The notes beneath the pieces are model-generated. The model ran no database searches, was not told the DNA's origin, and worked only from the letters and a program-made list of their open reading frames with translations. A stretch of DNA of 64,000 nucleotides from Brevundimonas intermedia (lineage in GTDB: Bacteria > Pseudomonadota > Alphaproteobacteria > Caulobacterales > Caulobacteraceae). Numbering within the stretch: the first letter of the stretch is position 1; each line of letters opens with the position of its first letter. This document shows, in pieces, positions 7,411 to 15,836 of the stretch. Where the stretch lies: assembly GCF_004614235.1 (NCBI RefSeq), contig NZ_SPVH01000006.1:1054001-1118000 (forward strand). Reading direction: 5' to 3'. The position numbers and the translations under genes are program-made.

Positions 7411-9236
7411 GCGACGGTCTCGACCGTGGACGGGGCGCCGTCCAGCGACTGCTGGCGGGCCAGGCGGGAATAGAGGCCGCCCCGGGCGACCAGGGCGTCG
7501 TGCGAGCCTTCCTCGACCACGCGGCCGGCCTCGATCACATAGATGCGGTCGGCGTTGCGAACGGTCGAAAGTCGGTGGGCGATCATCAGGGTGGCGCGGC
7601 CTTCCATCAGCCGTTCCAGCGCCGCCTGGACCAAGGCCTCGCTCTCGGTGTCCAGGGCGCTGGTCGCCTCATCCAGCAACAGGATGGGCGCGTCCTTGAC
7701 GAAGGCGCGGGCGATGGCGATCCGCTGGCGTTGCCCCCCCGAAAGGCGCAGGCCCGCCTCGCCGGCGCGGGTGTCATACCCCTCGGGCAGGGCGGTGATG
7801 AAGTCGTGGGCGGCGGCCGAACGGGCGGCCTCCTCGATCTGGGCTTGCGTGGCACCCGGCCGGCCATAGGCGATGTTGGCGGCGATAGTGTCGTCGAACA
7901 GGAAGGGCTCCTGCGTCACCAGGGCGATATGGTCGCGCAGGTCGTGGATACGCAGCGACCGCACGTCGGCGCCGTTGATCGTCACCGCCCCGCCCGTCAC
8001 GTCGTAGAAGCGCGGCAACAGGCTCAGGATCGTGCTCTTGCCGCCGCCCGACGGCCCGACCAGGGCCACCGTCTCGCCCGGCGCAACCCGCAACGATACG
8101 GCGTCCAGCGTCGGCGCCCCGCCGGGGGCGTAGGCGAACGACACCTGGTCCAGCACCACCTCGACCGGACCGGGCGCCAGAGGCGCGGCATCCGGGGCCT
8201 CGCGAATCTCGGCCTCGATGTCCAGGGCGCCGAACAGGCGACGCGCGGCGGTGAAGCCCTCGCTCATCACCGTCGCCAGATTGGTCACCTGGCGCAGGGC
8301 CTGACCGGCGGCCAGCAGCATGCCGATGAAGGCGGCGAACCCGCCCACCGTCATCTCGCCCGACTGCGCCCGCCATCCGGCATAGGCCATGACGGCGGCG
8401 ACGACGATATAGGCGACCAGATCGCTGGACGGGCCTGCGAAGGCGCGGGCGTTGGCGCCCTTGATGACGTGACGCTGGCGACGCGCCACCACCTCGGCGA
8501 CGCGGTCCTGTTCGGCCGCCTCGCGGTTCTCGATCTTGATCAGCCGAACCCCGTCCAGGTTTTCCATCAGGGCGGTGGACAGGTTCTCGGTCTCGGCCAT
8601 CGCGCCCTGCGCGGCCTTACGGGTCTTGCGACCGAACCGGCGCAGCACCAGCGCCACCAGCGGCACGCCCAGCAGCACGACCATGGTCAACTGCCAGTCG
8701 ATGAACCCCATGTAGATCAGCACCGCGATCAGGGTCAGCAGGTTCTGGGTGTAGTTGACGACGCCCGAGGTGAAGGCCTCGCGCACCATATTGGCGTCGA
8801 ACAGAACGGACGAGACGAAGCCGCCCGAATGCTGGCTGCGCAACCGCGCCAGGTCGGCGCGGATCATGGCCCCGAACAGACGGATCTGGATGTCACCGAC
8901 GATGGTGTGGCCCAGCCGGTTGACCAGGGCCGCCTGACCCAGCGCCGCCAGGGTGCGCGCCACAGCCACCGCCAGAATGGCGACCGGGATCCAGATCACC
9001 GCCTTGTCGGCCGGGAAGCTGAAGACGCCGAATAGGCTGATGGGCTCCGTCCCGCCCAGGAACAGCCCGTTGATCGCGGGCTCCAGCAGCTTCAGCAAGG
9101 CCGCCGTCAGAAGGCCCGTCATCGCCGCGCACAGGACCGACAGGATCAGCGATCCCTTGTGCCGGGACAGATAGTCGCGCCAGATCCGCGCCAGCAGGGC
9201 GCGCAGGGGCATGGTGTCTGAGGCGGCGACGGTCAT
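7407..9236 (-). CDS. ABC exporter, MsbA-type lipid flippase
   Basis: A fused permease/ATPase half-transporter of 609 residues. The N-terminal membrane domain has about six helices. The C-terminal ATPase carries Walker A (LVGPSGGGKST), the Q-loop, the signature LSGGQRQRIAIARA, Walker B (PILLLDEATSALD) and the switch His (MIAHRLSTV). Position in a lipid A operon upstream of the acyltransferase and waaA suggests an MsbA role, flipping lipid A-core across the inner membrane; the family also contains drug exporters, so this is inferred from context. I chose the ATG at 9236, preceded by GAGAGG, over an in-frame TTG 30 bases upstream. Confidence 0.88.
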   Translation of the reverse strand: MTVAASDTMPLRALLARIWRDYLSRHKGSLILSVLCAAMTGLLTAALLKLLEPAINGLFLGGTEPISLFGVFSFPADKAVIWIPVAILAVAVARTLAALGQAALVNRLGHTIVGDIQIRLFGAMIRADLARLRSQHSGGFVSSVLFDANMVREAFTSGVVNYTQNLLTLIAVLIYMGFIDWQLTMVVLLGVPLVALVLRRFGRKTRKAAQGAMAETENLSTALMENLDGVRLIKIENREAAEQDRVAEVVARRQRHVIKGANARAFAGPSSDLVAYIVVAAVMAYAGWRAQSGEMTVGGFAAFIGMLLAAGQALRQVTNLATVMSEGFTAARRLFGALDIEAEIREAPDAAPLAPGPVEVVLDQVSFAYAPGGAPTLDAVSLRVAPGETVALVGPSGGGKSTILSLLPRFYDVTGGAVTINGADVRSLRIHDLRDHIALVTQEPFLFDDTIAANIAYGRPGATQAQIEEAARSAAAHDFITALPEGYDTRAGEAGLRLSGGQRQRIAIARAFVKDAPILLLDEATSALDTESEALVQAALERLMEGRATLMIAHRLSTVRNADRIYVIEAGRVVEEGSHDALVARGGLYSRLARQQSLDGAPSTVETVA

Positions 9237-9267
9237 CGCCTCTCGGTCGTCCGAGCCGCCGTTCAAG

Positions 9268-9789
9268 TCAAGGCTTGTCCGGCGACGGTTCCAGCGTGCG
9301 GCCCTGTTCGTCGGCGCGGATCAGGGTTTCGCCCGGTGCATCCTCGATCCTGACGGCCGGGGCGACGGTCGGGTTCGCGGCATAGCGACGCCCGTCGAAC
9401 GGCACGGCGGCCTCATACCCCTGGGTGATGCCGCCCCCGGCGACATAGACGCCCAGATCGCGACGGCCGTGGGTCTGCTGTTCCAGCAGGCGGATGGGCG
9501 CACGGGCGACGCTGATTTCGCCGACCGAGCGATAGGTCTCGCCGGCTCGGTCCAGCACCAGCAGTCGGCACCCGCCCGACCCGCACCAGTTCGGACCCGT
9601 CAGATAGACCAGGGTCGTGCCGCCGTCGGGGGTGATCGCGGCCGTATATCGGGTGGTGTCCAGCGCCTCCTTCGCCCGTTCGCGCAGATAGGCGATCAGG
9701 GCCTTATCCTCGGGCGGCGGCGTCTGGGCGACGGCCGCGCCCGCCCAAAGGCTGGCCACGACGGCGGCGGTTGCGGCGAGAGTTTTCAT
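9268..9789 (-). CDS. Secreted protein, hypothetical
   Basis: A 173-residue protein with a clear signal peptide (MKTLAATAAVVASLWAGAAV, cleavage after AVAQ). The mature part contains two Cys in the segment CGSGGCRLLVLDR, probably a disulfide, and a short repeated beta-strand character (VYLTG, LLVLD, YRSVGEI). I recognise no named family. The start is the ATG at 9789 with AGGAGG seven bases upstream, which is better placed than an ATG 27 bases further out. It is upstream of the msbA-like gene on the same strand and divergent from the phosphatase gene, so an envelope role is plausible but unproven. Confidence 0.75.
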   Translation of the reverse strand: MKTLAATAAVVASLWAGAAVAQTPPPEDKALIAYLRERAKEALDTTRYTAAITPDGGTTLVYLTGPNWCGSGGCRLLVLDRAGETYRSVGEISVARAPIRLLEQQTHGRRDLGVYVAGGGITQGYEAAVPFDGRRYAANPTVAPAVRIEDAPGETLIRADEQGRTLEPSPDKP

Positions 9790-9876
9790 AAGGGGCCTCC
9801 TGTTCTCGACGAACATTCCAACGCATCAGGATCGAGATCGGATGACGCGGCGGCGTCGGATCGCTATCTGGCGGGC

Positions 9877-10542
9877 ATGGCGCGCTTCGACCTCTCGACC
9901 GCGATGGGCCGTTTCCGGGCGCATTGGCATTATTTCTGGGCCGACCACGCGTTTCTGCGCGTGGCGTTTTCCAACGCCCACTGGCTGGGGCCGGACCTGG
10001 TGCGCACCAACCAGCCGTCGCCTCGCCAGCTGGCCTATTGGAAGAAGAAGGGCGTCAAGACCGTCATCAACCTGCGCGGCGAACGCGACGAAGGCTATTA
10101 CTGGCTGGAGCGCGAGGCCTGCGAACGGCTGGGCCTGACCCTGATCGACGCCCCGCTCGATTCGCGCGATCCGCCCGAAACGGTGCGCATCCACCGCGCC
10201 CGCGAGTTGTTCAAGACAATCCAGTATCCGGTGCTGATCCACTGCAAGTCCGGGGCGGACCGGGCCGGGATGATGGCGGTCTTCTATCGCCACTTCCATC
10301 TGGGCGAACCGATCTCGGTGGCCATGAAACAGCTATCCAAGAAATACCTGCACTCGCGCGAGGGGCTGACCGGCGTGCTCGACTACACGCTGGAGAAATA
10401 CGTCGCCGAGATCGCGCCTCGGGGGATCAGCTTCATCGACTGGGTCGACAGCCCCGACTACGACCCCAAGGCCATCCGTGCCGAGTTCAAGGCCGGCTGG
10501 TGGGGCACGCTGCTGACCGACAAGCTGCTGCGGCGGGAGTAG
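9877..10542 (+). CDS. Cys-dependent tyrosine/dual-specificity phosphatase, CtpA candidate
   Basis: A 221-residue phosphatase-fold protein. The P-loop CX5R is IHCKSGADRAG with nucleophile Cys123 and Arg129; Asp95 or Asp98, in the APLDSRDPP segment, is the likely general acid. The motif VKTVINLRGERDE near residue 60 is typical of the DSP/Y-phosphatase group found in lipid- or phosphoinositide-directed members. No signal peptide is obvious, although residues 18-40 are aromatic and amphipathic. It is the only plus-strand gene inside a minus-strand lipid A cluster. In Caulobacter an essential tyrosine phosphatase homologue, CtpA, affects outer membrane integrity and lipid A; this is a candidate orthologue by context, not proven. 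Confidence 0.82.
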   Translation: MARFDLSTAMGRFRAHWHYFWADHAFLRVAFSNAHWLGPDLVRTNQPSPRQLAYWKKKGVKTVINLRGERDEGYYWLEREACERLGLTLIDAPLDSRDPPETVRIHRARELFKTIQYPVLIHCKSGADRAGMMAVFYRHFHLGEPISVAMKQLSKKYLHSREGLTGVLDYTLEKYVAEIAPRGISFIDWVDSPDYDPKAIRAEFKAGWWGTLLTDKLLRRE

Positions 10543-10564
10543 GGGAGCGCACCACCTATCACTT

Positions 10565-10699
10565 CGTCATCCTCGCCCTTGTGGCGAGGATCCAGACTCC
10601 CCGGTGACAGCCGGTTCGCTGGACGCATCCGCGTCATCGACAGAGGATCACGCCAAAGGCCTGTGTTTCTGGATCCTCGCCACAAGGGCGAGGATGACG
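10565..10699. repeat. 31-bp perfect inverted repeat, REP/MITE-like
   Basis: Two 31-base arms at 10565-10595 and 10669-10699 are exact reverse complements, separated by 73 bases. Each arm also contains its own small hairpin (CCTCGCC, five-base loop, GGCGAGG). The outer ends are CGTCATCCTCGCC. This is the structure of dispersed intergenic palindromic elements rather than a terminator, since no T-run follows. It fills most of the gap between the phosphatase gene and the convergent one-helix protein gene. Confidence 0.8.
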
Positions 10700-10719
10700 G
10701 AAGAAGGGGGCTAGGTGCC

Positions 10720-10932
10720 TCAGCCCCAGGGACCAGCCTTCGGCTCTTCGCCGCCTTCGCCGTTCGCGCGCGCTTCGGCCGCCAGTTCGGCGTCGCGCCG
10801 GGCCTTGCGCTCGGCTTCCCACCTCTTGAACCAGCGAGCGTAGTTGATGTGCCCGCGCAGCGAGAAGCTGAACAGCGCCAGCACCGCCAGCAGGCTGACC
10901 AGTTGAAAGATCTGTTGCGGTTCCAGGGTCAT
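10720..10932 (-). CDS. Small single-helix membrane protein
   Basis: A 70-residue protein with one membrane helix (residues about 8-27, IFQLVSLLAVLALFSFSLRG) followed by a basic, then charged alanine-rich tail (KRWEAERKARRDAEL). Predicted topology is a short N-terminus and a cytoplasmic basic tail. I recognise no family. It lies downstream of the DUF4170 gene on the same strand, 66 bases away, in the pmbA-cysQ-DUF4170 run. It is likely a real gene because the hydrophobic and charged zones are well ordered and the start lies next to a reasonable ribosome site. Confidence 0.65.
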   Translation of the reverse strand: MTLEPQQIFQLVSLLAVLALFSFSLRGHINYARWFKRWEAERKARRDAELAAEARANGEGGEEPKAGPWG

Positions 10933-10998
10933 GATCGTCCTCGCATACAGACTAAACGTCGGATCGGGGCGCCGGTTCGGCTCCCCGATGTCGCAGGA

Positions 10999-11244
10999 TC
11001 AGGCCACGTCGCCGCGCGGGTCGATCAGCTTGTGGGCGTGCAGGATGAAATAGCGCATGTGGGCGTTGTCCACGGTCGCCTGGGCGCGGGCCTTCCAGGC
11101 TTTCTTGGCCTCGTCATAGCTGCCGAAGGCGCCGACGAATTCGACCTGCGACAGGTCGCGGAAGGTCGGCTCGCCCAGGTGACGAAGCTCGCCGCCGATG
11201 ACGATGTGCAGAAGTTGCGGCGGGACGGCGTTCTGATCGGTCAT
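10999..11244 (-). CDS. DUF4170 domain protein
   Basis: An 81-residue cytoplasmic protein matching the pattern of DUF4170: LLHIVIGGELRH, then a central FVGAFGSYDEAKKAWKARAQ helix and the closing strand MRYFILHAHKLIDP. The family is small and found mostly in alphaproteobacteria next to cysQ and lipid A genes; its function is unknown. The ATG at 11244 (MTDQN) is chosen over upstream candidates because the domain begins only ten residues later. It lies about 106 bases after cysQ on the same strand, suggesting one transcript. Confidence 0.8.
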   Translation of the reverse strand: MTDQNAVPPQLLHIVIGGELRHLGEPTFRDLSQVEFVGAFGSYDEAKKAWKARAQATVDNAHMRYFILHAHKLIDPRGDVA

Positions 11245-11350
11245 CGGAAATCCTGAAGGCTGGGCCCGAAGGCAGGGGAGGAGGTTTGCGCGCGGCATAG
11301 GCCGAGAACGCCCAAGGATCAATGTGGGACGGGGCTTTTCCGCCCCCGGC

Positions 11351-12163
11351 TTAGGTCGATAAAGGCACGTTTTTACAGCGCCGCACGATCATCGGCTGGA
11401 TAATCGGGGCGGCGCAGACCAGGCTGGCCTGGCGCGGATCGGGTCGGTTGAACGCCCACGGCCCCCCATGGTGATCGCTGACCTTGGCGCCCGCCTCCTG
11501 GGCGATCAGCCAGCCGGCGGCGACGTCCCAGTCCCATTTCGGCGTCAGGGCCAGGGCGGCGTCGAAGGCGCCGGCGGCGACCAGCGCCATCCGATAGGCC
11601 AGGGCGTTGCGCTTCTCGAACCGCATCGGCGGCCACGGCTCGTCGTCGAAATAGGGCGCTTCGATCAGTCGCGCATCGCCCAGGATGGAGGCGTCATCCA
11701 GCGTATCCACGTCCGAGGCATGGATCACCCGGCCGTTGCGCCGGGCCCCGCCGCCGCGCACAGCCACATAGGTCTCGTCCACCTCGGGCGCATGGATGAC
11801 GGCGGCGACGACTTCGCCGTCCTCGACCACGGCGATGGGCACGCACCACCACGGCGTCCGCTTCATATAGGCGACGGTCCCGTCGATGGGGTCGACGATG
11901 AAGATACGCCGCTTCGACAGCCGTTCGGGGGAGTCCGCCGTCTCCTCCGACAGCCAGCCATAGTCGGGCCGCGCCGAGAGCAGCCGGTCCTTCAGCATGG
12001 CGTCCACCTTCAGGTCGCCGCTGGTGACGGGCGAGCCGCCGACCTTGGACTCGATCTTCAACCCGGCCTCGCGTTCGGCGATAGCCAGGGCTCCGGCGTC
12101 GACGGCCGCCTGGCGGATCAGTTCGAGATCGGCCCCCCAATCCTGTGTAAAGTGATCGATCAT
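11351..12163 (-). CDS. cysQ: 3'(2'),5'-bisphosphate nucleotidase CysQ
   Basis: A 270-residue member of the inositol-phosphatase superfamily. Metal-binding motifs are visible in order: WLSEETADSPERL (Glu-Glu), FIVDPIDGTVAYMK (the DPIDGT motif) and WDWDVAAGWLIAQEAGAKV. CysQ removes the 3'-phosphate of PAP formed during sulfate assimilation and sulfation. Assignment to CysQ rather than inositol monophosphatase rests on the neighbourhood (pmbA-cysQ-DUF4170) and general sequence character. The ATG at 12163 overlaps the stop of pmbA by 4 bases. Confidence 0.85.
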   Translation of the reverse strand: MIDHFTQDWGADLELIRQAAVDAGALAIAEREAGLKIESKVGGSPVTSGDLKVDAMLKDRLLSARPDYGWLSEETADSPERLSKRRIFIVDPIDGTVAYMKRTPWWCVPIAVVEDGEVVAAVIHAPEVDETYVAVRGGGARRNGRVIHASDVDTLDDASILGDARLIEAPYFDDEPWPPMRFEKRNALAYRMALVAAGAFDAALALTPKWDWDVAAGWLIAQEAGAKVSDHHGGPWAFNRPDPRQASLVCAAPIIQPMIVRRCKNVPLST

Positions 12164-13515
12164 TTGCCCGCGATGGCCACCGCGTCGAACATCAGGCTGG
12201 GCACGTTGAACCCGCCCCGGAACTCCAGGTCCGATCCGCGTTGGATGCGCAGATACAGGTCGGTCAGCTTGCCGGCCACCGTGACCTCGTTGACCGGATA
12301 GGCGATCACGCCGTTCTCGAACCAGAAGCCCGACACCCCGGCGGACCAGTCGCCGGTGTTGCCGTTCAGCGACGGTCCGAACATCGAGGTCACCAGCAGG
12401 CCGGTCCCCGCATCGACCATCAGCCCCGCCAGATTCCGCTCGCCCGGCTCCATATGCAGATTGTGGGTCGAGACGCCGGACGGTCCCGCCAGACCGCGCG
12501 ATGCATGGCCGGTGGATTGCAGCCCCAGTTGCCGCGCGGCGGCGCTGTTCAACAGCCAGGTGGTCAGGACGCCGTCGTCGAACAGGGCGCGCTTCTCGAC
12601 CGCCACCCCTTCGTCGTCGAACGGGGTGGAGCCCATGCCGCGTGGACGGAACGGATCGTCGATCAGGGTCACCCCCTCGGCGAACACCCGCTGGCCCATC
12701 CTGTCCTTCAGGAAGGAGGTGCCGCGCGCGATCGACGGGCCGGAAATGGCGCCGATGGCCGGAGACACGATCTGGCTCGACATGCGGTTGTCGAAGATGA
12801 CGGGGGCGGTGGTCGAGGCGATCTTGCGCGCGCCGGTTCGGGCGACCGCGCGCTCGCCGGCCGTGCGTCCGATCAATTCGGCGCCGGGCAGGTCGGACAG
12901 GTGGCGCATCGAACGGCTCTCGCCGCCGCGCTCCATCGCCCCGTCCTTTTCCGCGATGACGCCGACGCCCAGCGAGAAGGCCGAACCCTCATAGGCGCCG
13001 TCGAACCCGTGCGAGGTCACCAGCCGCCAACGGCTGGACGACCAGGAGGCATGGCCGCCTTCCGAGCGCGCCACGCCTGTCACCGCCAGAGCCGCGGCTT
13101 CCGCCTCGGCCGAAACCTGTTCCAGAACCTCGGCGCTGCGCTCGGTGGGGTCGAACAGGTCCAGATCGACGAACGGCCCGCGCGCCAACCGATCCTCAGG
13201 CGCGAAACCGGCATGGGGGTCTTCCGGCGCCAAGCGGGCCATGGCCACAGCCCGCTCGACCAGCCGCGCCTGTGTCGCGGGCGAAAGATCGGAGGCCGAA
13301 ACCGACGCCTGGCGCTGGCCCACGAAGACCCGCAGGCCCAGGTCGCGCGATTCCTCGCGTTCGACGTCTTCCAGCTTTCCGTTGCGCACCCCGACCGACA
13401 GGGAGCGGCGATCGGCGCTGACCGCCTCGGCGGCGTCGGCGCCGGCCCTCAGGGCCGCCTTGACGATGTCGTTGAGAAGATCGGTGGAAACGGGCGCAGC
13501 CAGGGTTTCAGTCAT
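12160..13515 (-). CDS. pmbA: TldD/PmbA family metalloprotease subunit
   Basis: A 451-residue protein of the TldD/PmbA (TldE) family. In the best-studied systems TldD and TldE form a heterodimer that trims peptides and degrades the CcdA antitoxin. The sequence has the family's opening (NDIVKAALRAGADAAEAVSA), a central beta region and the Gly-rich C-terminal part (GRTAGERAVARTGARKI, FDNRMSSQIVSP, TGDWSAGVSGFW). I do not see the HExxxH zinc site of TldD, so this is the PmbA/TldE side; no tldD partner lies in the window. It is the first gene of the pmbA-cysQ pair. Confidence 0.9.
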   Translation of the reverse strand: MTETLAAPVSTDLLNDIVKAALRAGADAAEAVSADRRSLSVGVRNGKLEDVEREESRDLGLRVFVGQRQASVSASDLSPATQARLVERAVAMARLAPEDPHAGFAPEDRLARGPFVDLDLFDPTERSAEVLEQVSAEAEAAALAVTGVARSEGGHASWSSSRWRLVTSHGFDGAYEGSAFSLGVGVIAEKDGAMERGGESRSMRHLSDLPGAELIGRTAGERAVARTGARKIASTTAPVIFDNRMSSQIVSPAIGAISGPSIARGTSFLKDRMGQRVFAEGVTLIDDPFRPRGMGSTPFDDEGVAVEKRALFDDGVLTTWLLNSAAARQLGLQSTGHASRGLAGPSGVSTHNLHMEPGERNLAGLMVDAGTGLLVTSMFGPSLNGNTGDWSAGVSGFWFENGVIAYPVNEVTVAGKLTDLYLRIQRGSDLEFRGGFNVPSLMFDAVAIAGK

Positions 13516-13554
13516 GCCCCGATATGGCGGACGGCTTGCTGCACCGCAACCGCG

Positions 13555-13962
13555 TCAGACAACGGCGAAGGCGATCAGGCCCACGGCCGCGCTCAGCAGC
13601 GCCACCCAGGTCAGCAACATGCCGATCACCCGTCCCAGCGACGGCCCGGTCTGGAACAGCAGGCCCAGGGCGTGAACGACCCGTCCGACCAGCAGGGTCG
13701 CACCCACCCCGTGCACCATCCAGGCCGGCGCCCCCACGGCGGCCAGCAGCAGCATGGCGATCATGCCCGGCGTCGCATATTCCACCAGATTGCCGAACGC
13801 CCGGCTGGCGGCCATCAGGTCCGGGTTCCCGCCGTCTCCGAACGACACCATGTGCTTGCGCCGTCCGCTGACCACGATGCCCGACAGCACCAGCATCATC
13901 AGGATCAGCAGGCCGCTCCACAGGGCGGCGGCTTGGACGGCGTACATCAGCGGTGTGGTCAT
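13555..13962 (-). CDS. MAPEG family membrane protein
   Basis: A 135-residue integral membrane protein with four hydrophobic helices. The motif pattern of bacterial MAPEG proteins is visible: N-terminal helix, then RASRAFGNLVEYATPGM-like sequence (here AASRAFGNLVEYATPGM), GRVVHALGLLFQTG and a last helix. MAPEG proteins handle glutathione- or lipid-linked chemistry in the membrane; bacterial members are mostly uncharacterised. It lies between the M14 peptidase (3 bases downstream) and pmbA (about 40 bases upstream) on the same strand. Confidence 0.85.
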   Translation of the reverse strand: MTTPLMYAVQAAALWSGLLILMMLVLSGIVVSGRRKHMVSFGDGGNPDLMAASRAFGNLVEYATPGMIAMLLLAAVGAPAWMVHGVGATLLVGRVVHALGLLFQTGPSLGRVIGMLLTWVALLSAAVGLIAFAVV

Positions 13963-13965
13963 CGA

Positions 13966-15798
13966 TCAGTCCTCGCGCCCGACGGGGTAGAGCAGATAGT
14001 GGTCGTCATAGAAGGGCGTGCGTTCGTAGAACCAGGCCAGACGCGCCTGGGGATCGGCCGCGAATGCTGCATCCCCCGCGACTTTCGCTTCGAACTCGGC
14101 CTTCAGCGCAGGGTCCGCCGCCATCATCTTGTCCGCCAGCGGCGCGATGGCGTAGGCCTCGATATATTCGACGCGGCTCATGACCTCGGGGAACATGCCC
14201 CAGGCGAAGAAGCTCTCGCTGGACTGCGGCTCCAGCAGCAGCACGACGATGTCGCCCAGCGGCTGATCCGTCGGCACCCGCACCGAGCCGGTCGGGAAGG
14301 TCCAGTCGCGTTTCTCCACCTCGACCGTCTTGACCGAAGCCTGGACGTGGCCCTCGTTGGCGCGCGTCGCCAGCTTGGGCTCGACCAGACGCAGCATCGA
14401 CAGATTGACCGTCCGCGGCGCTTCGACCGTCTCCATCGCGATCCCGTGCGTCTTCAGCCGCTCGATGATGTCGGTGCGATAGCCCGGCACCCAATAGGCG
14501 GTCGGTCGCGTCAGGGTCAGCGTCGGTTTGGACCCATAGAAGGGCATCTGCCACAGCTCGGGATCGGGCCGGCCCAGCCAGCGGATTTCCTGACGGCCCG
14601 AGGCCGCGCTGTCGTACATCTCGTACAGGATGCCCTTGAACGGACGGGTGGACGACGGCGTCTCGTCGGCCTCGAAGTTGGCCAGGATCTGCGCCGGGCG
14701 CAGGGCCTTGTCCTGCTCGGTCGCGGCCCTCAGACCCGCGCCCTGATCGGCCAGCAGCCGCATCGCCTCCTCGATGAAGACATAGGTGCCCAGCACCCGC
14801 TGTTCATGGGGCTTCAGGCTGTGGTTCTCGATCAATATGGTCGGCACATGGGCCGCCGAGCCCCAGCCGTTCGAGAACCGCTCGCCTAGGCCGCCGTCCG
14901 ACAGACCCTTTCTGGGCTCGTCGTCATCCATGCCGAACACCAGCTCGCCGGGGATGTGGCCCTCGCGTTCCAGCGCCGCATTCATCGCCGGTTTGAAGAT
15001 CGAATCGAGCCAGGCCGAGCCGTTCGGCGAACGACTGAACGACCCGTCCTCGCCGTTGAAGCCGTAGGTGACGTCGTACTGGTAATCCATACCGTCGGTG
15101 ACGTGGACGTCCACATACAGGTCCGGCCGGTATTTCAGGATCAGGCCGCGCACCGCCCGCATCTCGGGCTGATCCAGCTTCAGATAGTCGCGGTTCAGGT
15201 TCTGGTTGGTCGCCGTATTGCGCCAGCCCTGGATGCGCGGCCCACGCTGGTTGGGGCGGGAATAGGCGCTGGCCCGCTCGTGTCCGTCCACGCTCAGGAT
15301 CGGGATCAGAATCAGATTGACCCGGTCGAGCAGGGCGTCCTTGCCGTAGAAGGCGATGTCGCGCAGCACCATCATGCCCGCGTCCTTGCCGTCGATCTCA
15401 CCGGGGTGGATGCCGGCCTGGATCATCAGGACGGGCTTGGCCGGATCGAAGGCGGCCCCGTCCTTGGACGCGATCACCGCATAGATCGGCCGCCCCTCGG
15501 GCGAGACGCCGAACTGTTCAATGCGGATCAGGTCGCTGGCTTGATCCAGACGGTCGAACCAGGCGCGGGTGTCGGCATAGTTGGGGCTGAAATCATGGCC
15601 CGGATCGGCCTCGAACGCCGTGACCCATGGATCGCTCGCGTCGCGCAACAGAGCTCTGGACGCGCCGTCCCAGGCCGGAGCGGGCGGCAGGAAGGCCTGG
15701 TCCCACGGAACGGTGTTGGGGATCGTCTGGGACATGGCGGGGCTCACGCTACAGGCAAGGGCGGCTAGGAAGGCCGAAACCAGAAGAGGGGACTGCAT
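13966..15798 (-). CDS. Secreted M14-family zinc carboxypeptidase
   Basis: A 610-residue protein with an N-terminal signal peptide ending in AMSQ. The peptidase domain begins near residue 60 and shows QAGIHPGEIDGKDAGM, carrying the HxxE zinc ligands, followed by LILIPILSVDGHERAS and DLYVDVHVTDGMDY with the third His ligand. Peptidases of this family remove C-terminal residues from peptides or murein-derived peptides. The roughly 250-residue tail is likely a beta-rich accessory region. I chose the ATG at 15798 because the signal peptide begins there. Substrate is unknown. Confidence 0.88.
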   Translation of the reverse strand: MQSPLLVSAFLAALACSVSPAMSQTIPNTVPWDQAFLPPAPAWDGASRALLRDASDPWVTAFEADPGHDFSPNYADTRAWFDRLDQASDLIRIEQFGVSPEGRPIYAVIASKDGAAFDPAKPVLMIQAGIHPGEIDGKDAGMMVLRDIAFYGKDALLDRVNLILIPILSVDGHERASAYSRPNQRGPRIQGWRNTATNQNLNRDYLKLDQPEMRAVRGLILKYRPDLYVDVHVTDGMDYQYDVTYGFNGEDGSFSRSPNGSAWLDSIFKPAMNAALEREGHIPGELVFGMDDDEPRKGLSDGGLGERFSNGWGSAAHVPTILIENHSLKPHEQRVLGTYVFIEEAMRLLADQGAGLRAATEQDKALRPAQILANFEADETPSSTRPFKGILYEMYDSAASGRQEIRWLGRPDPELWQMPFYGSKPTLTLTRPTAYWVPGYRTDIIERLKTHGIAMETVEAPRTVNLSMLRLVEPKLATRANEGHVQASVKTVEVEKRDWTFPTGSVRVPTDQPLGDIVVLLLEPQSSESFFAWGMFPEVMSRVEYIEAYAIAPLADKMMAADPALKAEFEAKVAGDAAFAADPQARLAWFYERTPFYDDHYLLYPVGRED

Positions 15799-15836
15799 GG
15801 CCTTTCGTGAGCCGATTGCCTCGGCCTGACAAGCGG

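Noticed and set aside
10565..10699. Possible CRISPR-like repeat pair
   Set aside because: The arms are inverted, not direct, occur only twice and have no spacer series.
12241..14889. An 882-codon plus-strand open frame
   Set aside because: Antisense to pmbA, MAPEG and the M14 peptidase, all of which have clear family motifs. No recognisable domain in the antisense product.
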